Origin: CAIWHR01 sp039931775
GTDB taxonomy: Bacteria > Pseudomonadota > Gammaproteobacteria > Burkholderiales > Casimicrobiaceae
DNA: 64,000 nt
Direction of reading: 5' to 3'
NCBI GenBank assembly: GCA_039931775.1
Contig: JBDTRG010000189.1
Span: 84,157 to 148,156, forward strand
Positions 8,070 through 17,057 of the stretch are shown piece after piece. The notes below the pieces were generated by a model, which was not told the origin of the DNA, did not search any database, and saw nothing but the letters and a program-made list of their open reading frames with translations. The translations under genes and the position numbers were made by a program. The first letter of the stretch is position 1, and the number at the start of each line of letters is the position of its first letter.

Positions 8070-8777
8070 TCAGCGCGCCTCTCGGGCCGGTTTTTCCCGT
8101 GCGCCGAAGATCGACGTCCCGACGCGCACCAGCGTTGCGCCTTCTGCGATCGCGTCTTCCAGGTCCGCCGACATCCCCATCGACAGCGTGTCGACCGGCA
8201 ATCCCGCGGCGCGGCAGGCGTCGAGGCACTCGCGCAACCGCCGGAACTGCGCGCGCCGGCGATCGATGTCGTCGGTGGGCTCGGGGATGCCCATGATCCC
8301 GCGAAGCGACAGCCGCGGCAGCGCCGCCACGGCCGTCGCCAGCGCAACGGCCTCATCCGGCGCGACGCCGCTCTTCGACGCCTCGAAGCTCGTGTTGACC
8401 TGCACGCAGACGGAGAGCGGCGGCGCATCCGACGACCGCGCCACGGAGAGCCGCTCGGCGATCTTCAGCCGGTCGACCGTGTGCACCCACGCGAAACGGC
8501 TTGCCGCAACCGCGGCCTTGTTGCTCTGCAGCGGCCCGATCAGGTGCCACTCGATGTCGGGAAGGTCGGAAAGTGCGTTGGCCTTCGCGGCACCCTCCTG
8601 GACGTAGTTTTCGCCGAACGCCCGCTGGCCCAGCGCATGGACGGCGCGGATCGCCTCGGCCGGGAAGGTCTTGCCGACGGCCAGAAGGCGGACGTCCGCA
8701 GGGTCGCGCCCTGCCTCCGTTGCCGCTCGTGCGATCCGGGCGATCACTCCTTGCCACGCCTTCTCGTAGTGGAACAT
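8070..8777 (-). CDS. yggS: PLP homeostasis protein, YggS/PLPBP family
   Basis: A 235-residue YggS-type single-domain fold-III PLP-binding protein. The PLP lysine lies in LLAVGKTFPAEAIRA, followed by the diagnostic GENYVQEGAAKANAL and the phosphate-binding region SMGMSADLEDAI. These proteins regulate free pyridoxal phosphate and amino/keto acid balance and have no known catalytic activity. It is first in the yggS-proC-yggT operon. The 111-base gap to pilT contains the divergent start region and a sigma-54-type promoter on the other strand. Confidence 0.95.
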   Translation of the reverse strand: MFHYEKAWQGVIARIARAATEAGRDPADVRLLAVGKTFPAEAIRAVHALGQRAFGENYVQEGAAKANALSDLPDIEWHLIGPLQSNKAAVAASRFAWVHTVDRLKIAERLSVARSSDAPPLSVCVQVNTSFEASKSGVAPDEAVALATAVAALPRLSLRGIMGIPEPTDDIDRRRAQFRRLRECLDACRAAGLPVDTLSMGMSADLEDAIAEGATLVRVGTSIFGAREKPAREAR

Positions 8778-8810
8778 AATCGAATGACAATGGCGTAGGG
8801 GCGCTCACGC

Positions 8811-8827
8811 TGGCACGCGGATTGCAT
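8811..8827 (+). promoter_or_regulatory. Sigma-54 (RpoN) promoter, -24/-12 elements, upstream of pilT
   Basis: The sequence TGGCACG-CGGA-TTGCAT is a full match to the RpoN consensus TGGCACG-N4-TTGCW. The GG at 8812-8813 and the GC at 8824-8825 are ten bases apart, as required. Transcription would begin near 8837-8840, about 50 bases before the pilT ATG. The activator cannot be identified from this window; PilR or another bacterial enhancer-binding protein is an inference. Confidence 0.75.
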
Positions 8828-8888
8828 GCCGTTACGCACGGCTCCACGCCGGTAAATCCGGGATCGCGGACCGCACCAGGGATTATAG

Positions 8889-9932
8889 ATGGACATCACC
8901 GAACTACTGGCATTTGCCGTCAAGAACAAGGCATCCGACCTCCATTTGTCGGCGGGCCTGCCCCCGATGATCCGGGTCCACGGTGACGTGCGCCGTATCA
9001 ATCTGCCCCCGATGGAGCACGAGGACGTGCATTCCATGGTGTACGACATCATGAGCGATGCGCAGCGAAAGCAGTACGAAGAGCACCTCGAGTGCGATTT
9101 CAGCTTCGCGGTGCCGAACCTCGCCCGATTCCGTGTCAACGCGTTCGTCCAGGCGCGCGGCGCCTCCGCCGCGTTCCGGACGATTCCCTCCAAGGTGCTG
9201 ACGCTCGAGGAGTTGAACACGCCCAAGGTCTTCGCCGAGATGACCAACCGGCCGCGCGGGCTGATCCTCGTGACCGGCCCCACCGGGTCCGGCAAGTCGA
9301 CGACGCTCGCGGCGATGGTCGACCACGTGAACGCCAACATGTACGGGCACATCCTCACGATCGAGGATCCGATCGAGTTCATGCACGAGTCGAAGAAGTG
9401 CCTGATCAACCAGCGCGAGCTCGGGCCGCACACGCTGTCGTTTCCCAACGCGCTGCGCAGCGCGCTGCGCGAAGACCCGGACTACATCCTGGTCGGCGAA
9501 ATGCGCGACCTCGATACCATCCGCCTGGCACTCACCGCCGCCGAAACCGGCCACCTCGTGTTCGCGACGCTGCACACGAGCTCGGCCGCCAAGACGATCG
9601 ACCGGATCATCGACGTGTTCCCCGCGGCGGAAAAGGAAATGGTCCGCGCGATGCTGTCCGAATCGCTGGTGTCGGTGATCTCGCAGACGCTGCTCAAGAC
9701 GAAGGACGGACAGGGTCGCGTCGCCGCGCACGAGATCATGATCGGCACGCCGGCGATCCGGAACCTGATCCGCGAAGGCAAGGTCGCGCAGATGTATTCG
9801 GCCATCCAGACCAGTCAGAACGTCGGCATGCAGACGCTCGACCAGTGTCTGACCGAAATGGTCCGCCGCAACATGGTCAACGTCGCCGAAGCGCGCCAGC
9901 GGGCGGTGAACAAGGACCTGTTCATGGCGTAA
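8889..9932 (+). CDS. pilT: Type IV pilus retraction ATPase PilT
   Basis: A 347-residue PilT, the cytoplasmic hexameric ATPase that powers pilus retraction (twitching motility, DNA uptake). Domains are an N-terminal PAS-like region with the SDLHLSAGLPP motif, then the RecA-like core. Walker A is GPTGSGKST (residues 130-138), the Asp box is LTIEDPIEF, the Walker B region is ALREDPDYILVGEMRD and the His box is TAAETGHLVFATLHTSSA. The C-terminal region carries the retraction-associated AIRNLIREGK helix motif. pilU follows after 54 bases. The sigma-54 promoter at 8811-8827 probably drives both genes. Confidence 0.97.
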   Translation: MDITELLAFAVKNKASDLHLSAGLPPMIRVHGDVRRINLPPMEHEDVHSMVYDIMSDAQRKQYEEHLECDFSFAVPNLARFRVNAFVQARGASAAFRTIPSKVLTLEELNTPKVFAEMTNRPRGLILVTGPTGSGKSTTLAAMVDHVNANMYGHILTIEDPIEFMHESKKCLINQRELGPHTLSFPNALRSALREDPDYILVGEMRDLDTIRLALTAAETGHLVFATLHTSSAAKTIDRIIDVFPAAEKEMVRAMLSESLVSVISQTLLKTKDGQGRVAAHEIMIGTPAIRNLIREGKVAQMYSAIQTSQNVGMQTLDQCLTEMVRRNMVNVAEARQRAVNKDLFMA

Positions 9933-9986
9933 GGCAGTATTGGACCGGCGCGCCCGGCCGCGGCGCGCGCCCAAGGAGAAGCCAAG

Positions 9987-11147
9987 ATGGAACGAGAACG
10001 CGCCACCGGGTTCATCCACGAATTGCTCGAGCTCCTGGTCAAGCAGAAAGGCTCGGACCTCTTCATCACCGCCGGCTTCCCGCCCGCCGTCAAGGTCGAC
10101 GGCCGGATTCAGCCGGTCTCGAAAACGGCGCTCTCGCCGCAGCACACGATGGAACTCGTGCGCAGCGTGATGAACGACAAGCAGGCGGCCGAGTTCGAAT
10201 CGACGAAAGAGTGCAACTTCGCGATCGCCCCGCCGGGCGTCGGCCGCTTCCGGGTCAACGCGTTCGTCCAGCAGGGCCGGATCGGCATGGTGCTGCGGAC
10301 CATCACCACCGACATCCCCAAATTCGAGGACCTCGGCCTGCCGCCGGTGCTGAAGGACGTCGCGATGTCGAAGCGCGGCATCATGCTGTTCGTCGGCGCC
10401 ACCGGCAGCGGCAAGTCGACGTCGATGGCGTCCCTGCTCGGGTATCGCAACGAGAACAGCTACGGCCACATCATCACGATCGAGGACCCGATCGAGTTCG
10501 TCCACGATCACAGGAACTGCATCATCACCCAGCGCGAGGTCGGCGTGGACACCGACGACTGGGAAATCGCGCTGCGCAATTCGCTGCGCCAGGCGCCGGA
10601 CGTCATCCTGATCGGCGAAGTGCGTTCCCGCGAGACGATGGACTACGCGATCTCGTTCGCGGAAACCGGCCACCTGTGTCTCGCCACGCTGCATGCGAAC
10701 AGCACGAACCAGGCGCTCGACCGGATCATCAACTTCTTCCCCGAGGAACGGCGCGCGCAGCTGCTGATGGACCTATCGCTCAACGTACGGGCGTTCGTCG
10801 GGCAGCGGCTGATCGCGCGCCGCGACGGCAAGGGCCGCGTGCCCGCCGTCGAAGTGATGCTCAATTCGCCGCTCATTTCCGATCTCATCTTCAAGGGCGA
10901 CGTGTCCGGGATCAAGGAGATCATGAAGAAGTCGCGCGAGCTCGGGATGCAGACCTTTGACCAGTCGCTGTTCGGCCTCTTCGAGGCGGGGCTCATCAGC
11001 TACGAGGATGCGCTGCGCAACGCCGACTCGTTGAACGACCTCCGGCTCGACATCAAGCTCCACGGCAAGGAAGCGAAGGGTCGCAACGTCTACTCGGGAA
11101 TCGGCAACCTCGACATCGTGCCCAGCACGGTGACGGGACGCATCTAG
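9987..11147 (+). CDS. pilU: PilT-dependent retraction accessory ATPase PilU
   Basis: A 386-residue PilT paralogue. The N-terminal GSDLFITAGFPP replaces the SDLHLS of PilT, which is typical of PilU. Walker A is GATGSGKST (137-145), the Asp box is ITIEDPIEF, Walker B is APDVILIGEVR and the His box is FAETGHLCLATLHANST. It has the longer C-terminus seen in PilU (to residue 386). PilU works with PilT as an auxiliary retraction motor. ubiE begins five bases after its stop, so some read-through transcription into the ubiquinone genes is likely. Confidence 0.95.
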   Translation: MERERATGFIHELLELLVKQKGSDLFITAGFPPAVKVDGRIQPVSKTALSPQHTMELVRSVMNDKQAAEFESTKECNFAIAPPGVGRFRVNAFVQQGRIGMVLRTITTDIPKFEDLGLPPVLKDVAMSKRGIMLFVGATGSGKSTSMASLLGYRNENSYGHIITIEDPIEFVHDHRNCIITQREVGVDTDDWEIALRNSLRQAPDVILIGEVRSRETMDYAISFAETGHLCLATLHANSTNQALDRIINFFPEERRAQLLMDLSLNVRAFVGQRLIARRDGKGRVPAVEVMLNSPLISDLIFKGDVSGIKEIMKKSRELGMQTFDQSLFGLFEAGLISYEDALRNADSLNDLRLDIKLHGKEAKGRNVYSGIGNLDIVPSTVTGRI

Positions 11148-11152
11148 CTCAG

Positions 11153-11887
11153 GTGGGCGATCGCACGCATTTCGGCTTCGAAGAGGTCGACGTCGGCGAC
11201 AAGGCGCGGCGCGTGCGCGGCGTGTTCGACTCCGTCGCCGGCAAGTACGACGTGATGAACGACCTGATGTCGGTGGGACTGCATCGGCTCTGGAAGCGCT
11301 TCGCGGTCAACGCGACCGGCGTGCGCGACGGGATGCACGTGCTCGATCTCGCCGGCGGCACCGGCGACCTGGCGCAGCTCTTCGCCGAGCGCGTCGGCCA
11401 GCGCGGCGAGGTGGTGCTGACCGACATCAACGGCGCGATGCTTGCCGCCGGCCGCGACCGGCTGCTCAACGCCGGCCGCTTCGTCCCGGCGATCCAGTGC
11501 GACGCCGAGCGGCTGCCGTTCGCGGACGCCCGGTTCGACTGCGTGTCGATCGCGTTCGGCCTGCGCAACGTGACGCGCAAGGAGGCGGCACTCGCCGAGA
11601 TGCGCCGCGTTCTGCGCCCCGGCGGCGTCGCGGCGGTCCTGGAGTTCTCGAGGGTCTGGGCGCCGCTCGCGCCGGCTTACGACTGGTACAGCTTCAACGT
11701 GCTGCCGAAGCTCGGCCGGATCATAGCGGGCGACGAAGCGAGCTACCGCTACCTCGCCGAATCGATCCGGATGCATCCGGACCAAGCGGCCCTCGCCTCG
11801 CTGATGGAACAAGCCGGATTCGACCGGGTCGAAGTCCACAACCTCGCCGCGGGCGTCGTCGCGTTGCATCTGGGCTATCATTACTGA
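11153..11887 (+). CDS. ubiE: Demethylmenaquinone/2-polyprenyl-6-methoxy-benzoquinol C-methyltransferase
   Basis: A 244-residue UbiE, the SAM-dependent C-methyltransferase of ubiquinone (and menaquinone) synthesis. Diagnostic stretches are GVFDSVAGKYDVMNDLMS, the SAM loop VLDLAGGTGDLA, the FDCVSIAFGLRNVT motif and the RIIAGDEASYRYLAESI motif. The GTG start at 11153 gives the standard N-terminus (THFGFEEV) and lies five bases after pilU. It is the first of three ubiquinone genes here (ubiE, ubiJ, ubiB), separated by a Tim44-like gene and, in the opposite orientation, a TrhA-like gene. Confidence 0.96.
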   Translation: MGDRTHFGFEEVDVGDKARRVRGVFDSVAGKYDVMNDLMSVGLHRLWKRFAVNATGVRDGMHVLDLAGGTGDLAQLFAERVGQRGEVVLTDINGAMLAAGRDRLLNAGRFVPAIQCDAERLPFADARFDCVSIAFGLRNVTRKEAALAEMRRVLRPGGVAAVLEFSRVWAPLAPAYDWYSFNVLPKLGRIIAGDEASYRYLAESIRMHPDQAALASLMEQAGFDRVEVHNLAAGVVALHLGYHY

Positions 11888-11927
11888 CCGGGCCGTGCCC
11901 CAAGGCACGCCTGATCTGGAGGAACAC

Positions 11928-12854
11928 ATGAAGCATGGAGCCTTTGTGGCGGTCGCGGCGTTTGCCGTGGCGAGCCTGGTCATCAGCGATTTCGCTGACG
12001 CGAGAATCGGCGGCGGCAGGAGTCTCGGCACGCAGCGCCCGAGTATCACGCCCAAGGCGACTACGCCGTCCGCGTCCGCCCCTTCCGGCGCGGCGTCGCA
12101 ACCGGTGATGCCGGCGCAGCCGGGCGCAACCCTGCCCGCCAAGCCGATCGCGCCTGCGGCGCCGGCACCTTCCGGCGCTTCGCGTTGGCTCGGGCCGATC
12201 GCGGGCCTTGCAGCAGGTCTGGGACTGGCGGCTCTCTTTTCGCATTTCGGCATGTCCGAAGGTCTCGGCTCCTTCCTGCTGCTGGCGCTGCTCGGGGTGG
12301 GCGCGATCGTCGTCGTGCGCATGTTGCTCGCGCGTCGCGCAGCGACCGAGCCGCCGCTCGCATACGCCGGCCGGACCGGGACTGCAGGCCCCGCACCGTT
12401 CGAGATGCCCCCCGCACCGGCGTGGGGCGGCGCGAACCGCATCGAACCGACTCTCGATTCGTCCGCATCGCCCGCTCGTGCGTCGTTTCCGCCGGGATTC
12501 GATGCCGACGGTTTCGCGAAGCACGCGAGGGCGCAGTTCATCCGCCTGCAGGCAGCCTACGACGCCGGCGACCGCAACGCGCTCGCCGATGTGATGACCT
12601 CCGACATGGTGGCGGAAGTAGCACGCGACTTGGACAGCGGCGCGACGCGCCTGCCGACCAAGGTCGTGACGCTTGCCGCCGAAGTGTTCGACGTCGAAAC
12701 CGCGGGCGAACGCCATTGGGCGAGCGTCCGTTTCACCGGAACGCTTTCCGAGGGCGGCGCGGCGCCGGTCGCCTTCGACGAGGTGTGGAACCTGACCAAG
12801 CCGGCGGACGGCTCGTCGGGCTGGCTCCTCGCCGGCATCCAGCAGCCCGCCTGA
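11928..12854 (+). CDS. Tim44-like domain protein with signal peptide and membrane segment
   Basis: A 308-residue protein. It starts with a Sec-type signal peptide (KHGAFVAVAAFAVASLVI, cut after ADA), then a Pro/Ala/Ser-rich linker, a transmembrane segment with GIAAGLGLAALF- and LLLALLGVGAIVVVRMLL-like stretches, and a C-terminal Tim44-like domain (about residues 185-305) with FAKHARAQFIRLQAAYDAGD and MVAEVARDL. The Tim44-like fold in mitochondria is part of the import motor; the bacterial role is unknown. The ATG at 11928 is preceded by CTGGAGGA. The arrangement between ubiE and ubiJ is common in betaproteobacteria. A small GTGCC-CCAA-GGCAC hairpin lies in the 40 bases upstream. Confidence 0.85.
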   Translation: MKHGAFVAVAAFAVASLVISDFADARIGGGRSLGTQRPSITPKATTPSASAPSGAASQPVMPAQPGATLPAKPIAPAAPAPSGASRWLGPIAGLAAGLGLAALFSHFGMSEGLGSFLLLALLGVGAIVVVRMLLARRAATEPPLAYAGRTGTAGPAPFEMPPAPAWGGANRIEPTLDSSASPARASFPPGFDADGFAKHARAQFIRLQAAYDAGDRNALADVMTSDMVAEVARDLDSGATRLPTKVVTLAAEVFDVETAGERHWASVRFTGTLSEGGAAPVAFDEVWNLTKPADGSSGWLLAGIQQPA

Positions 12855-12863
12855 GCGGCGGCG

Positions 12864-13490
12864 GTGCGCCCGTTCGGCCTCGTGCCCGGGGCGCTCGCCC
12901 CGGCGCTCGTCAATCGCGCGCTCGACAGCGAGGCCTGGGCGCAAACCTGCCTCGCCACCCACGCCGGTCGCACGTTCATGATTGCGATCGGCCCGGCGAC
13001 CGCGCTGATGCGCATCGATGCCGCGGGGCGAGTCCACGCCGCGCCGCGCGCCGAATACCCGCCGGACCTGACCTTGAGGCTATCCCCACTCTCCGTGGCG
13101 TCGTTCCTCGCCGCGCCGCGCCGCTGGGATGAACTGATCGCGACCGAAGGCGATCCTGCGCTCGCGGCGACGCTCAAAGGCCTCGCGGAAACGCTGCCCT
13201 GGTTCGTCGAAAGGATGCTCGCCGACCTGTTGGGACCGATCGTCGGTCAGCGCCTCGCCGATGCCGGACGAGCGCTGCTGACGTTTCCCGAATACGCGGC
13301 GACGCGCGTCGGACAAAACGTCGAACGCTACGCCCGCGAAGAAACGCAATTCGCCGTGCGCAACTCCGAGGCGCAGGCATTCGGCAGCGAAGTCGCCTCG
13401 ATCGCGCGGCGCGTCGAGGACATCGCGGCGCGGATCGACGCGATTGCCGCGCGCCTCACCCCCGCGGGGCAAGCATCACGATCGGCATGA
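12864..13490 (+). CDS. ubiJ: Ubiquinone biosynthesis accessory factor UbiJ (SCP2 domain)
   Basis: A 208-residue protein with an N-terminal SCP2-like lipid-binding domain (about residues 10-100) and a C-terminal coiled-coil (EVASIARRVEDIAARIDAIAA, 175-200). This is the architecture of UbiJ, which with UbiK helps assemble the soluble Ubi metabolon and binds lipid intermediates. Position between ubiE and ubiB matches the conserved ubiE-ubiJ-ubiB order. It begins with GTG nine bases after the Tim44-like gene. Its last 35 bases overlap the 3' end of the convergent TrhA-like gene. Confidence 0.88.
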   Translation: MRPFGLVPGALAPALVNRALDSEAWAQTCLATHAGRTFMIAIGPATALMRIDAAGRVHAAPRAEYPPDLTLRLSPLSVASFLAAPRRWDELIATEGDPALAATLKGLAETLPWFVERMLADLLGPIVGQRLADAGRALLTFPEYAATRVGQNVERYAREETQFAVRNSEAQAFGSEVASIARRVEDIAARIDAIAARLTPAGQASRSA

Positions 13491-14154
13491 CCTTTTCGCC
13501 GATCGACGGTCCGGCCGCATAGCCGAGGACCGCGAAGAAGTGGCAGGCGGTGCCTGCGAGCACGAACAGATGCCAGATGAAATGACCGTAGCGCACGCGC
13601 GAATCCGTGGCGAAGAACGCGACGCCCGCCATGTACGCGAAGCCGCCGGCCCCGAGCAGCAGCAGTCCCGGTGCGGGCACCCGCTCGAACAGCAGCTCGG
13701 TGGCGATCACGCACAGCCATCCCATCAATAGGTAGAGGCCGAGCGAGGCGAGTGGGTGCTCGATGCGATCGAAAGCCTTGAGTGTGACGCCGACGGCCGC
13801 GAGGCTCCATACGAGGCCGAGCAGCGTCCATCCCAAAGGCCCATTCAGCGCACCGAGCGTAAACGGGGTGTAGGTTCCGGCGATCAGCAGGAAGATCGCG
13901 CCGTGGTCGAGCTTGCGCAGCACCGCCTTCGCCCGCTCGTACGGTACGGCGTGGTAGATGGTGGACGCGCAGTAGAGGAGCACCATCGTCGCGGCGAATA
14001 TCGCCGCGCCGATGACGTTCACGGCGCGGCCGGTCTGCGCGGTGGTCACGATGAGTATCGGCGCCGCCGCGACAGCAAGGACGAAGCCGAGCCCGTGGCT
14101 CAGGCTGTTCGCGATTTCCTCGCCCATCGACTGCGCCCGCTCGTTCTTGACCAT
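13456..14154 (-). CDS. Hemolysin III / TrhA family membrane protein
   Basis: A 232-residue seven-transmembrane protein of the hemolysin III (YqfA/TrhA, PAQR-related) family. Motifs are the N-terminal EEIANSLSHGLGF, the ASTIYHAVP histidine motif, LDHGAIFLLIAGTYTPF and the C-terminal IWHLFVLAGTACHFFAV, which supply the metal-binding Ser/Asp/His residues of the superfamily. Function in bacteria concerns membrane fluidity; true haemolytic activity is not implied. The start at 14154 (MVKNERAQSMGEE) was chosen because the upstream 34 codons are unlike the family. The 3' end overlaps ubiJ on the opposite strand by 35 bases. Confidence 0.88.
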   Translation of the reverse strand: MVKNERAQSMGEEIANSLSHGLGFVLAVAAAPILIVTTAQTGRAVNVIGAAIFAATMVLLYCASTIYHAVPYERAKAVLRKLDHGAIFLLIAGTYTPFTLGALNGPLGWTLLGLVWSLAAVGVTLKAFDRIEHPLASLGLYLLMGWLCVIATELLFERVPAPGLLLLGAGGFAYMAGVAFFATDSRVRYGHFIWHLFVLAGTACHFFAVLGYAAGPSIGEKVMPIVMLAPRG

Positions 14155-14338
14155 GATGCCTCTTTCTCGGACGCCCGACGCAGCCGCGCTGACATCCATT
14201 CGCGCCGCCTTCCGCTGTCGTCCACAACGCGGATAGTAACCGGGCTTCACCCGCACTTAAGCAACGACTGTGCCTGAGCGGTCGCAGGCGCGCCGCTTCG
14301 CCCCGGGGACGAAACATCGTTTCCCTTACAATCGGCCG

Positions 14339-15874
14339 ATGCGTCTCTTGCGCCTGGCCAGGATCGTCTTCGTCGCGTTGAAATACGGGCTCGACGAACT
14401 CTTGACCGGCCACGAACGCTTCCGGGCCGTTCGGCCGGCGGCGCGCGCGCTTACCTTCTGGCGCGATACGTCCGCGCCGCGCGGCGAGCGACTGCGCCTC
14501 GCGCTCACGGATCTGGGGCCGATCTTCGTCAAATTCGGGCAGATGCTCTCCACACGCCGGGATCTCGTGCCGGCCGACATCGCCGACGAACTCGCGAAGC
14601 TGCAGGACGACGTTCCGCCGTTTTCTTCGGAGCAGGTGATCGCGACGCTGACCCGTCTGTACGGAAAGCCGGTCGATGCCGTGTTCAAATCGTTCGAGAG
14701 GAAGCCCGTCGCCAGCGCATCGGTCGCCCAGGTCCATTTCGCCGAACTTCCGGACGGGACGAAGGTCGCGGTCAAGGTGCTAAGGCCCGATATAGCGAGC
14801 GTCATCGCCAACGACATGTCGCTGATGCACGCCGCCGCCTGGCTCGTGGAAAAGCTCTGGTCGGATGGCAAGCGGCTGCGTCCGCGCGCCGTCGTCGGCG
14901 AGTTCGAGAAGACGGTGAAAGACGAGCTCGACCTGTCGCGCGAAGCGGCGAACTGCTCGCAGCTCCGGCGCAATTTCGAGCATTCGCCGCTGCTGCTCGT
15001 CCCCGCGGTGCACTGGGACTACTGCGGCACCGACGTGATGGTCATGGAGCGGATGGACGGCATCCCGATCGGGCAGGTGGACCGCCTGCGCGAAGCGGGC
15101 GTCGACATCCCGCGGCTCGCGCGGGCGGGCGTCGAGGTCTTCTTCACGCAGGTGTTCCGCGACGGGTACTTCCACGCCGACATGCACCCGGGCAACATCT
15201 TCGTCGCCACCGGCGGAAGGGATCACGGCAAGTACATCGCCGTCGATTTCGGGATCATGGGTACGCTGTCGGAGCGCGACCAGGGTTACCTCGCGCAGAA
15301 CTTCCTCGCGTTCTTCCGCCGCGACTACCATCGCGTGGCCACCGCTCACCTCGAGTCGGGCTGGGTGCCGGCCGATACGCGCGTCGACGAACTCGAGGCC
15401 GAGATCCGCGTCGTGCTGGAGCCCGTATTCGACCGGCCGCTCGCCGAGATCTCGCTCGGACGCGTGCTGTTGCAGCTGTTTCGCGCATCGCGCCGCTTCA
15501 ACATCGAGATCCAGCCGCAACTCGTGCTCCTGCAAAAGACGCTGCTCAACATCGAGGGCCTCGGCCGGGAGCTCGATCCCAAGCTCGACCTGTGGGTCAC
15601 CGCGATGCCGTACCTCGAGCGGTGGATGAACGACCGGATCGGCCTGCCGGCGCTGCAGCGGCGATTGCTCGCCGAGGCACCGTACATCGTCGCGGCGCTC
15701 CCGGAGCTGCCGCGGCTCATCCACCAGCGGCTCACCCACGAGCGCTCGGCGTCGGACGCGGCGATCAGGGAGCTCGCCGACGCGCAGCGCGCGCAGAACC
15801 GCCTGTTGTCGGTGATCGTGCTGCTCCTCGTCGCCGTCGCGGCGCTCGTGATCTGGCGCCTCCCGCTCGGCTGA
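14339..15874 (+). CDS. ubiB: Ubiquinone biosynthesis atypical kinase/ATPase UbiB
   Basis: A 511-residue UbiB of the ABC1/ADCK/COQ8 family. The defining KxGQ motif is present as VKFGQMLSTRRDLVP (residues 65-68), followed by the Ala-rich loop ASVAQVHFAEL, VAVKVLRPDI, GYFHADMHPGNIF and IAVDFGIMG. A C-terminal hydrophobic anchor (SVIVLLLVAVAALVIW) attaches it to the inner membrane. UbiB is an ATPase needed for the hydroxylation steps of ubiquinone synthesis, acting with UbiJ and UbiK. The ATG at 14339 gives the standard N-terminus (RLLRLARIV); the longer in-frame extension has no similarity. A weak TTACAAT lies just upstream. Confidence 0.96.
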   Translation: MRLLRLARIVFVALKYGLDELLTGHERFRAVRPAARALTFWRDTSAPRGERLRLALTDLGPIFVKFGQMLSTRRDLVPADIADELAKLQDDVPPFSSEQVIATLTRLYGKPVDAVFKSFERKPVASASVAQVHFAELPDGTKVAVKVLRPDIASVIANDMSLMHAAAWLVEKLWSDGKRLRPRAVVGEFEKTVKDELDLSREAANCSQLRRNFEHSPLLLVPAVHWDYCGTDVMVMERMDGIPIGQVDRLREAGVDIPRLARAGVEVFFTQVFRDGYFHADMHPGNIFVATGGRDHGKYIAVDFGIMGTLSERDQGYLAQNFLAFFRRDYHRVATAHLESGWVPADTRVDELEAEIRVVLEPVFDRPLAEISLGRVLLQLFRASRRFNIEIQPQLVLLQKTLLNIEGLGRELDPKLDLWVTAMPYLERWMNDRIGLPALQRRLLAEAPYIVAALPELPRLIHQRLTHERSASDAAIRELADAQRAQNRLLSVIVLLLVAVAALVIWRLPLG

Positions 15875-15967
15875 CCGGGGCGTCCTGTATCGGGTCTGTG
15901 AGTGACACCCTTGCTATACAATCCGCCGCTGGCAACGCCCGCCGCCACGGTCTCCAACGCCTCACCG

Positions 15968-17053
15968 ATGTCGCTCCTCGAAATCCGGAACGTCACGCGC
16001 CGCTTCGGCGATTTCACCGCGGTCGACCGCGTCAGCCTGTCGATCGAAGCCGGCGAATTCTTCACGTTGCTCGGGCCTTCCGGCTGCGGCAAGACGACGC
16101 TCTTGCGGATGATCGCGGGATTCGATCTTCCCGACGGCGGCAGCATCCTGTTGAACGGCGTCGACCTGGCCGATCAGCCGCCGGAAGATCGTCCGGTCCG
16201 CACGGTGTTCCAGAGCTACGCGCTGTTTCCGCACATGACCGTCGAGGGCAATGTCGCGTTTCCGCTCAGAATGGCGAAGACGCCGGGCAGGCAGATCGCC
16301 CCGAAGGTGGCCGAAGCGCTCGAGGACGTGCGCCTCAAGGGGTTCGGCAAGCGCTATCCCCATGAGCTCTCGGGCGGACAGAAGCAGCGCGTCGCGATCG
16401 CGCGCGCGCTGGTCACCCATCCGACGGTGCTGCTGCTGGACGAGCCGCTCGCCGCGCTCGACGCGAAGCTGCGCGAAGAGATGCAGATCGAGCTCATCAA
16501 CCTGCAGAAGGAAGTTGGGATCACATTCGTCTACGTGACGCACGACCAGACCGAGGCGCTGGCGCTGTCGCACCGGATCGCGGTGATGAACGCCGGCCAC
16601 GTCGAGCAGCAGGACGAACCATCGAAGATCTACGGATTTCCGCGGACGCGTTTCGTCGCCGACTTCATCGGGCACTGCAACCTCCTGTCCGGACCGGTCG
16701 CCGGCATTGCCGACGGCATCGTCACGCTGGAGGTCGCCGGTCTCGGTCCGGTGCGCGTCGCCGCGACCACGGAACTCGCGCCGGGCCGTCCCGGAACGGT
16801 CGCGCTGCGCCCGGAGAAGATCCGTATCGGGGCGAGCGCCTCGACGGACGCCGCGCAAAACCACTTCCGCGGCACTGTCGCCGACATGCTCTACATGGGT
16901 GACGTGACGATGTACGTCGTCGACACTTCGGGCGGACAGAAGATCGAAGCGCTGCTCGCGAATTCGGCGAGCGGCCGCGCCAAGTTCTTCGAAGTCGGCG
17001 ACGCGGTGGAGATGAGCTGGGCCGACGCCGCCGGGCATTTCATAGACGAATAA
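15968..17053 (+). CDS. potA: Polyamine-type ABC transporter ATP-binding protein
   Basis: A 361-residue ATPase with Walker A GPSGCGKTT (36-44), the Q loop (TVFQSYALFPHMTVEGN), signature LSGGQKQRVA, Walker B VLLLDEPLAALDAKLR and H loop VTHDQTEALALS, followed by a C-terminal TOBE regulatory domain. Sequence and gene order (potABCD-like) place it in the spermidine/putrescine family of importers. The ATG at 15968 gives the family N-terminus. Permease genes follow after four bases. A TATACA hexamer at 15915-15920 is a possible -10 element, but no good -35 was seen. Confidence 0.92.
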   Translation: MSLLEIRNVTRRFGDFTAVDRVSLSIEAGEFFTLLGPSGCGKTTLLRMIAGFDLPDGGSILLNGVDLADQPPEDRPVRTVFQSYALFPHMTVEGNVAFPLRMAKTPGRQIAPKVAEALEDVRLKGFGKRYPHELSGGQKQRVAIARALVTHPTVLLLDEPLAALDAKLREEMQIELINLQKEVGITFVYVTHDQTEALALSHRIAVMNAGHVEQQDEPSKIYGFPRTRFVADFIGHCNLLSGPVAGIADGIVTLEVAGLGPVRVAATTELAPGRPGTVALRPEKIRIGASASTDAAQNHFRGTVADMLYMGDVTMYVVDTSGGQKIEALLANSASGRAKFFEVGDAVEMSWADAAGHFIDE

Positions 17054-17057
17054 GTCG

